Shown here: positions 23,957 to 29,138 of the stretch, one piece after another
Layout of the letters: each line of letters begins with the position of its first letter
How positions within the stretch are numbered: the stretch's first letter is position 1
NCBI GenBank assembly: GCA_964349885.1
Contig: CAYGIQ010000015.1
Span: 1 to 29,138, forward strand
From: UBA1413 sp964349885
GTDB taxonomy: Bacteria > Bacteroidota > Bacteroidia > Bacteroidales > Prolixibacteraceae
Direction of reading: 5' to 3'
Length of the DNA stretch: 29,138 nucleotides
Program-made: the position numbers and the translations under genes
The notes under the pieces: generated by a model
Told to the model about the DNA's origin: nothing
The model's database searches: none
Seen by the model: the letters and a program-made list of their open reading frames with translations, nothing else

Positions 23957-24838
23957 ATGAAAATTGCTGTTTTTGGAACTACTGTCGGCTCCGAGTTTAT
24001 TCCAGTTCTGAAGAGATTCTTTGGATTTTATGCCCGCCATGGTATTGATGTGCATATTTTTCGCTCTTTTTATGAACATCTGAATACCGACTTTGGATAC
24101 CGCCCAGATGTGAGTGATTTTTTTACAGGCTATGGCGATTTTGATGGTTCTGTTAACCTGATTTTTAGTATTGGGGGCGATGGTACATTTCTTCAGTCGT
24201 TCAATAATACCCGTAATTTTCACATACCACTTGTTGGTCTCAACAGCGGGCGGTTGGGATTTCTTGCCGACATTTCGCAGGAATCAGATCATCGAGCACT
24301 GACCAGTATCCTTGAAGGGCGTTACACTACGCTGGAGAGAACGCTGCTAGAGGTTGAGCTCATCGGCTCCGATAACTTCGAGTTTAATTATGCGCTTAAC
24401 GAGGCCACGGTTCTTAAAACCGACAGCTCATCCATGATTCATATTCACAGTCAAATTGGGGGTGAATTTTTAAATGCAGTTTGGGCCGACGGTCTTATTG
24501 TCGCTACCCCAACCGGTTCAACAGCTTACTCACTTAGTGTAGGCGGTCCGATTGTTTCGCCCGATTCACGAAATTTTGTAATCAATCCCATCGCACCCCA
24601 CAACCTTACCGTACGGCCAATTATTGTTCCAGATACCAGTGTGCTTGAACTTTCGATCGATGGTCGTGGAACCCATTATCTCGCCTCAGTCGACTCCCGC
24701 TCCATGAGTGTGGAGATCGATACCCGCTTAATTATTCGAAAAGCGCCTTTCACTTTGAAAACACTCCAGCTTCCAGATCAAAGCTTTTATCAGACCCTTC
24801 GAAACAAGCTGTTGTGGAGTCTTGATAAGCGCAATTAA
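23957..24838 (+). CDS. nadK: NAD kinase
   Basis: NadK phosphorylates NAD to NADP in the cytosol. The 293-residue protein carries the G-G-D-G-T motif at 73-77 with catalytic D75, L-N-S-G-R-L-G-F-L near 95-103, and N148-E149 in A-L-N-E-A. The glycine-rich D-G-L-I-V-A-T-P-T-G-S-T-A-Y-S-L-S-V-G-G-P lies near 182-202. Length and order match bacterial NadK. It is 9 bases downstream of the CBS-ACT gene and probably cotranscribed with it. A strong hairpin with a T-run lies about 95 bases after the stop. Confidence 0.96.
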   Translation: MKIAVFGTTVGSEFIPVLKRFFGFYARHGIDVHIFRSFYEHLNTDFGYRPDVSDFFTGYGDFDGSVNLIFSIGGDGTFLQSFNNTRNFHIPLVGLNSGRLGFLADISQESDHRALTSILEGRYTTLERTLLEVELIGSDNFEFNYALNEATVLKTDSSSMIHIHSQIGGEFLNAVWADGLIVATPTGSTAYSLSVGGPIVSPDSRNFVINPIAPHNLTVRPIIVPDTSVLELSIDGRGTHYLASVDSRSMSVEIDTRLIIRKAPFTLKTLQLPDQSFYQTLRNKLLWSLDKRN

Positions 24839-24919
24839 TATTTTTTTTGGGCTTAACAATTTTTAACCGCAGTTTTGGTTTTATAATGGCGTGCAGGCGC
24901 TGATTTTTTTAAATTATAT

Positions 24920-24927
24920 TACTTTTG
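24920..24927 (+). promoter_or_regulatory. Probable -7 box between nadK and the outer-membrane protein gene
   Basis: TACTTTTG followed by T is a perfect TAnnTTTG match. No TTTG is seen at the usual -33 distance. The predicted start near 24932 falls directly before a strong terminator-like hairpin. Confidence 0.4.
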
Positions 24928-24933
24928 TACCAC

Positions 24934-24964
24934 TTCTGAACGGCTTAGTTCAGAAATTTTTTTT
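24934..24964 (+). terminator. Strong intrinsic terminator downstream of nadK
   Basis: TTCTGAAC (24934-24941) pairs perfectly with GTTCAGAA (24948-24955) around GGCTTA. ATTTTTTTT follows to 24964. It probably ends the CBS-nadK transcript. Its position just after a -7 box also allows a promoter-proximal attenuator. Confidence 0.75.
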
Positions 24965-24996
24965 AAGTAGTTCATTGAATTAGTGTAAGTTAAAAA

Positions 24997-25119
24997 ATGA
25001 CCAGATCCTTTGGGCTGGTTATTGTGTTGCATGGCTGTCTGCTGATGGGTTGTCGGCCGGTGTTCACCTTACCTATTTTTACGGACCTGAGTTTATTAAG
25101 TGCCTGCACCAGTGAATAA
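24997..25119 (+). CDS. Possible small lipoprotein-like ORF
   Basis: A 40-codon ORF (ATG at 24997, TAA at 25117) lies between the terminator and the outer-membrane protein gene, preceded by an A-rich stretch. The product starts M-T-R-S-F-G, continues hydrophobic and has L16-M17-G18-C19, which reads as a short signal peptide with a lipobox. The mature peptide would be about 22 residues. I know no family for it, and it may be a chance ORF in a leader region. It ends 17 bases before the next ATG. Confidence 0.25.
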   Translation: MTRSFGLVIVLHGCLLMGCRPVFTLPIFTDLSLLSACTSE

Positions 25120-25136
25120 AATCTTTTGAATACCCG

Positions 25137-25856
25137 ATGAGGCGAATACTATTTTTTGCGCTGGGATTGTTGCTGGTTGTGCGCGCTGCTGCTCAAAAAA
25201 GCGAAGAGCTCGGATTCTTTATAGGAGGTGTAAACTACATTGGTGATATTAAGGATATTCGTTTTACCGATTTTTCAGCACCGGCGATGGGCGCTTTTTA
25301 CCGATTGAATTTCAATCCACGGTTAAGCGGGAGGGTTACATTCTCGACTGGCAAACCAATGGAGAGTTATCTGCCTACCCGAATTATGGATTTGGCAGGA
25401 CAGGCGGAAGTAACTTTTTATCGGTTCGATCTGGGCAATCCCAATACCTGGATTACCCCCTATATGTCAGGTGGAGCTGGTGTTTCTTACTTTGGAGAGC
25501 CGCTCATTAGCGTAGGTTTCATATCGGCTGCAGGTTTGAGGGAAAAACTCAGCTATGCACCTTCATCGTCTCCCACCTATTCCCCATTTGCACTTAATCT
25601 GGCAGTTGGGGCAGGCGTTAAACTGGCTGTAAACCGTCATCTTGGAATCGGTATCGATTATCAGTTGAGAAAACTCTTTTCAGACGATCTCGATTTGTTA
25701 AATTTGTCGAGTTCAATTGCTGGTTCTGCCGTTTCGCCAACACAGGTTTTCAGCAATGCTTTACACAATACCGATTGGGTCGGATTTTTGGGCGTACATG
25801 TTTTTGTAAGGGCCAGTATGTTTATAAAAGAGGTACCTTGCCCCACCTTTAGATAG
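25137..25856 (+). CDS. DUF6089-like outer-membrane beta-barrel protein
   Basis: The 239-residue protein has a signal peptide (M-R-R-I-L-F-F to A-A-A-Q at about 20). The rest alternates short amphipathic strands with turns such as G-V-N-Y-I-G-D-I-K-D. It ends in a strand, W-V-G-F-L-G-V-H-V-F-V-R-A, before a short tail. This looks like a small beta-barrel. In Bacteroidota a protein of this kind (often labelled DUF6089) commonly precedes uppS and bamA, which fits here: uppS starts 7 bases after its stop. Its function is unknown; position suggests an envelope role. I assign the family from context and overall look, not from a decisive motif. Confidence 0.75.
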   Translation: MRRILFFALGLLLVVRAAAQKSEELGFFIGGVNYIGDIKDIRFTDFSAPAMGAFYRLNFNPRLSGRVTFSTGKPMESYLPTRIMDLAGQAEVTFYRFDLGNPNTWITPYMSGGAGVSYFGEPLISVGFISAAGLREKLSYAPSSSPTYSPFALNLAVGAGVKLAVNRHLGIGIDYQLRKLFSDDLDLLNLSSSIAGSAVSPTQVFSNALHNTDWVGFLGVHVFVRASMFIKEVPCPTFR

Positions 25857-25863
25857 TAAGTTA

Positions 25864-26616
25864 ATGGAAGCGTCTTTTAGAGACCACATAAATATAGATA
25901 AATTGCCCCGGCATATTGCCATAATAATGGATGGTAACGGACGCTGGGCTTCCAATCACGGAAGCGATAGGTTGTATGGCCATGAACATGGTGTTGAGGC
26001 CGTGCGTTCGGTAGTTGAAGGAGCTGGCGAAATTGGGATTGAATATCTCACTTTGTATGCTTTTTCCACTGAAAACTGGTCGAGGCCAAAGCACGAAGTT
26101 GACGGCCTGATGGGTCTATTGGTGCATGCCATTGATTCAGAAACAGTTAATTTAATGAAAAACAATGTCAGATTGTCTGTCATTGGCGATCAGAGCATGT
26201 TGCCCGACCGTGTTGTCTCCAAGCTCGACAGTTGCGTCGAGAAACTCGGTACCAACACCGGACTTAATGTTGTGTTGGCAATCAGTTACAGTTCGAAGTG
26301 GGAAATAACCAGAGCAGCCCGCATGCTGGCTGCCGATGTATTGGAGAAAAAAATAAAAGCCTCAGACGTAACCAGTGAAATGTTTGAAGGCTATCTTGCC
26401 ACTGCAAATATACCCGATCCGGAGTTGCTTATTCGGACCAGCGGGGAGTATAGAATAAGCAATTTTTTACTCTGGCAAATTGCCTATGCCGAGTTGTATT
26501 TTCCTGAAAAGTTATGGCCTGATTTCAGGAAGGAGGATTTGTTTGAGGCGATTGTTGAATTTCAGCGACGTGAACGGAGATTCGGCATGACCAGTGAACA
26601 AATTGCTGGCTATTAA
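25864..26616 (+). CDS. uppS: Isoprenyl transferase (undecaprenyl diphosphate synthase)
   Basis: The cis-prenyltransferase condenses isopentenyl units onto farnesyl diphosphate to make undecaprenyl diphosphate, the carrier lipid for peptidoglycan and surface polysaccharides. The 250 residues are family length. The catalytic D23 stands in I-M-D-G-N-G-R-W-A, T-L-Y-A-F-S-T-E-N-W near 61-70 follows, and the diphosphate-binding R191, R197 and S199 lie in R-T-S-G-E-Y-R-I-S-N-F-L-L-W-Q. F-P-E-K-L-W-P-D-F near 217-225 completes the signature. It lies between the outer-membrane protein gene and bamA with gaps of 7 and 4 bases, so the three are one operon. Confidence 0.97.
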   Translation: MEASFRDHINIDKLPRHIAIIMDGNGRWASNHGSDRLYGHEHGVEAVRSVVEGAGEIGIEYLTLYAFSTENWSRPKHEVDGLMGLLVHAIDSETVNLMKNNVRLSVIGDQSMLPDRVVSKLDSCVEKLGTNTGLNVVLAISYSSKWEITRAARMLAADVLEKKIKASDVTSEMFEGYLATANIPDPELLIRTSGEYRISNFLLWQIAYAELYFPEKLWPDFRKEDLFEAIVEFQRRERRFGMTSEQIAGY

Positions 26617-26620
26617 ACCA

Positions 26621-29138
26621 ATGATTGGAATGTATAAAAAAATAACGGTTTTCTTGTTTTTGATTCTGGCGGGGTGGGTAAATGTTTACGGACAGCAGCC
26701 CGATCCGACCAATTTTTCCATTTACTACTCCAGTCCTCAGAAGTACACCATCGCAGGTGTTGAGGTTACGGGGATCCGTTACCTCGACCACGATGTATTG
26801 ATCCAATTAAGTGGTTTAACGGTTGGTAAGGAGGTTGATATTCCAGGCGAAGATATTACCACAGCTATTCGGAAATTGTGGGAGCAAGGACTATTTTCTG
26901 ATGTTCGTATAACTGCTTCCCAAATTGTTGGTCCGCAGGTATGGCTTGATATTTATCTGCAGGAACGACCGCGGCTTTCGGATGTTAATTATTATGGGGT
27001 TACCAAATCGGAACGCGATGATATTACCGGTAAGGTGTTGCTGTTAAAAGGGAGTCAGGTAACCGACAATCAGATCAACAATGCGCAGCGGCTTATTCGC
27101 AACATCTTTCTGGAGAAGGGGTTTCTGAATACCGAAGTCAACATTGTTCAACGCGACGATACTGCTCAGGTAAATAGCCTGATCCTTGATATAACGGTTG
27201 ATAAGAAGGAGAAGGTCAGAATACAAAACGTTATTATCAATGGCAACTTAGAGGTAAAGGCTTCTGTTTTAGAACGGGCCATGAAGAAGACCAACTCCAA
27301 GAAGTTGACCAACTTTTTCAAAACAAAGAAGTTTTTGGATGAAAAATTTCAGGAGGATAAAGTAAACCTCGTTAAGAAATACAACGAAAAGGGGTATCGT
27401 GATGCTGTGATTATGCGCGATTCGGTGTATGCTGCCGAAGAGTCAAATCGGGTAAACGTCGAAATTTGGTTGGAAGAGGGGAACAAATATTATTTCCGCG
27501 ACATCAAATGGGTGGGCAATACAGTCTACCCACAGGAATACTTGGATGCTGTTTTGGGGATTAAAAAGGGTGATATCTTCGACCAAAAATTGCTGGATAA
27601 ACGACTCTCCGTCGATGATGATGCAGTTTCGAATGTCTACCTCGACAATGGTTATCTTTTCTTTAATGTGGACCCCGTTGAGATCAACATTTTACAGGAT
27701 TCTATTGACCTTGAGATGCGTATTTACGAAGGGAAACAGGCAACGATCCGAAACATTGGCATCACCGGGAACACAAAAACCCACGAACATGTGGCCAGAC
27801 GTGCTATCAGAACATACCCTGGCGACCTATTTGCGAAAACAGCCATTATAAGGTCAATCCGAGAGTTATCGCAGCTCGGACATTTCGACCCCGAGGCAAT
27901 TGTTCCCGATGTGAATCCTCAACCTGAAGATGGAACGGTTGACATTAATTACCAGCTGCAAGAGAAAGCAAACGATCAGATTGAGCTTTCGGGTGGTTGG
28001 GGAGCCGGAATGTTCGTGGGATCGGTCGGACTCAAATTCGCCAATTTTTCGGCTCGCAATCTATTTAACAAGGAGGCTTGGCGCCCACTTCCTACTGGNN
28101 NNNNNNNNCCTACTGGTGACGGACAGACCCTAAGTTTGCGATATCAAACCAGCGGACAATACTATAAAACAGTAAGCCTTTCCTTTGTGGAACCATGGCT
28201 TGGAGGCAAAAAACCTAACTCTTTCTCTAGTTCCCTCAGCTTTTCGCGCACCAACTACAGCGCAAATAAGTATATGCAAAATTACTATGGCAGTGGATAC
28301 GGTGGCTATAGCCCTTACGGATCTAGCGGAGGTTACAGCCCTTACGGATATGGCGGAGGTTACAGCCCTTATGGATATGGCGGTGGAGGATATGGTGGAT
28401 ATGGAGGTAATTACCAATACGGTGGTTATGGCTATCCGACCTACAGTTACAATTACGATGCTGAAAACCGCGACTCGAGCGACGATCAGATTTGGGAAAC
28501 CATGGCCATTGCAATGGGTTATGGATACAGATTGAAATGGCCCGACGATTATTTCACGGTTTACCATGAGCTTTCGTTCGAACATTACCGTCTGCAGAAC
28601 ATGGGAAGCTATTTTTATTTCCTTGCCGATGAAGATGGTCAGGTAAACGGAACTTTCCGTAATACCAGTTTTAAAACTGTTTTTGGACGAAATTCAGTCG
28701 ATAATCCACTCTATTCAAGGTCGGGTTCCCAGTTCAGTCTATCCCTCAAAGCCACCCCGCCATTCTCTTTGTTGTCGAACAAGGATTTCAATGATCCGAA
28801 AATGCCCAATTCCGAAAAGTTCAACTGGATTGAATACCACAAATGGAATTTCAAAGGTCAAGTTTTCAATAGCTTGTCCCGAAACAGGAATTTGGTATTG
28901 CGCTCTGCTGTAGAGTTTGGCTTTTTAGGGTATTACAACAAAAATCTTCTTTCGCCTTTTGAGGGGTTCATCGTTGGGGGATCGGGTATGTCGGGGTACA
29001 ACATTTATGGCACCGAATATGTCGCACTTCGAGGTTATAAGGATTTTAGTCTGAGCCGTGACCGAAACGGTTCTAAAATGTATTCCAAATTTACCTTTGA
29101 GATGCGCTATCCTGTAACGTTAAAACCCAGTGCGACGA
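26621..29138 (+). CDS. bamA: Outer-membrane protein assembly factor BamA (partial, cut by window end)
   Basis: BamA is the Omp85 core that folds beta-barrel proteins into the outer membrane. The frame is open from the ATG at 26621 (26630 also possible) to the window end, about 839 codons including ten N. A signal peptide ends near V-Y-G-Q-Q (22-26). Five POTRA-like domains follow to about residue 450; Y-T-I-A-G-V-E-V-T-G and A-T-I-R-N-I-G-I-T-G-N are typical POTRA starts. The barrel then begins at about 455, with G-G-W-G-A-G and S-F-V-E-P-W-L-G-G-K-K-P-N-S. L-R-G-Y near the end is the Omp85 lid-loop motif (V/L-R-G-F/Y). Odd points are the N-run at 28099-28108 and a Gly/Tyr-rich insertion with three 27-base repeats. 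The C-terminus lies outside the window. Confidence 0.95.
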   Translation, partial: MIGMYKKITVFLFLILAGWVNVYGQQPDPTNFSIYYSSPQKYTIAGVEVTGIRYLDHDVLIQLSGLTVGKEVDIPGEDITTAIRKLWEQGLFSDVRITASQIVGPQVWLDIYLQERPRLSDVNYYGVTKSERDDITGKVLLLKGSQVTDNQINNAQRLIRNIFLEKGFLNTEVNIVQRDDTAQVNSLILDITVDKKEKVRIQNVIINGNLEVKASVLERAMKKTNSKKLTNFFKTKKFLDEKFQEDKVNLVKKYNEKGYRDAVIMRDSVYAAEESNRVNVEIWLEEGNKYYFRDIKWVGNTVYPQEYLDAVLGIKKGDIFDQKLLDKRLSVDDDAVSNVYLDNGYLFFNVDPVEINILQDSIDLEMRIYEGKQATIRNIGITGNTKTHEHVARRAIRTYPGDLFAKTAIIRSIRELSQLGHFDPEAIVPDVNPQPEDGTVDINYQLQEKANDQIELSGGWGAGMFVGSVGLKFANFSARNLFNKEAWRPLPTXXXXPTGDGQTLSLRYQTSGQYYKTVSLSFVEPWLGGKKPNSFSSSLSFSRTNYSANKYMQNYYGSGYGGYSPYGSSGGYSPYGYGGGYSPYGYGGGGYGGYGGNYQYGGYGYPTYSYNYDAENRDSSDDQIWETMAIAMGYGYRLKWPDDYFTVYHELSFEHYRLQNMGSYFYFLADEDGQVNGTFRNTSFKTVFGRNSVDNPLYSRSGSQFSLSLKATPPFSLLSNKDFNDPKMPNSEKFNWIEYHKWNFKGQVFNSLSRNRNLVLRSAVEFGFLGYYNKNLLSPFEGFIVGGSGMSGYNIYGTEYVALRGYKDFSLSRDRNGSKMYSKFTFEMRYPVTLKPSAT
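28099..28108. other. Assembly gap (ten N) inside bamA
   Basis: Ten N separate two copies of CCTACTGG (28091-28098 and 28109-28116). The reading frame continues across in the given spacing, and also if one copy and the N are removed (18 bases in all). The gap is therefore probably a scaffold join with no missing sequence. Confidence 0.9.
28301..28381 (+). repeat. Three tandem 27-base repeats in bamA
   Basis: Three in-frame 27-base units (28301-28327, 28328-28354, 28355-28381) encode G-G-Y-S-P-Y-G-S-S once and G-G-Y-S-P-Y-G-Y-G twice. The last two units differ by one silent base. A wider Gly/Tyr-rich stretch runs from about 28275 to 28455, followed by an acidic D-x-E-N-R-D-S-S-D-D-Q segment. 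It would be an extracellular or periplasmic loop of the barrel. Confidence 0.85.

Noticed and set aside
28130..28585. Minus-strand open frame opposite the bamA repeat
   Set aside because: It is a shadow of the Gly/Tyr-rich coding repeat, with low-complexity Ile/Ser/Val/Arg sequence and no family match.

Overview
The window reads as an ordinary chromosomal segment of a member of the Bacteroidota, probably Bacteroidales or a near relative. Three things point there. Genes usually lack a Shine-Dalgarno sequence. Several intergenic regions carry the Bacteroidota -7 promoter element TAnnTTTG. The right end has the gene order nadK, DUF6089-like outer-membrane protein, uppS, bamA, with pdxJ and a CBS gene beside it, as is typical of this phylum. 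A run of ten N inside bamA shows that the source is a draft scaffold. I see no tRNA, rRNA, insertion sequence, prophage or CRISPR array.

Layout. (1) 189-1317, plus: a lipoprotein of unknown role and a YjbQ-family protein. (2) 4699-1349, minus: an exported TPR protein, an EamA-type permease and ruvC. (3) 4853-5716, plus: lipA. (4) 5846-9797, plus: a methionine-synthesis block. It has a probable leader peptide with a possible attenuator, an aspartokinase-like protein with ACT domains whose kinase motifs are damaged, metY, and a metA with the residue (Glu111) that marks acetyl-CoA use. (5) 9974-12766, plus: a small TPR-like lipoprotein, a cold-shock protein with its own promoter and terminator, and a lipoprotein with a YiiX-like papain-fold domain. 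(6) 13769-12774, minus: a LysM plus Amidase_3 cell-wall amidase. (7) 13861-17151, plus: a tightly overlapping operon in which a UshA-like 5'-nucleotidase is split into two exported proteins in reversed order (C-domain lipoprotein, then Tat-exported phosphatase), followed by lnt. (8) 17582-21697, plus: pepD, a Gfo/Idh/MocA oxidoreductase and malQ. (9) 23213-21694, minus: pdxJ and an alpha/beta hydrolase. (10) 23282-29138, plus: CBS-ACT protein, nadK, outer-membrane protein, uppS and the first part of bamA.

How they work together. MetA would acetylate homoserine and MetY would sulfhydrylate the product to homocysteine. The ACT protein and the leader suggest that the block is controlled by amino-acid supply. 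UppS makes the lipid carrier for wall and surface glycans, BamA inserts outer-membrane proteins, Lnt finishes lipoproteins, and the LysM amidase trims peptidoglycan, so much of the window is envelope biogenesis. I found no defence system or mobile cargo. The less ordinary points are the methionine leader, the degenerate aspartokinase, the split and reversed nucleotidase, hairpins at predicted transcription starts, and a Gly/Tyr tandem repeat in BamA.
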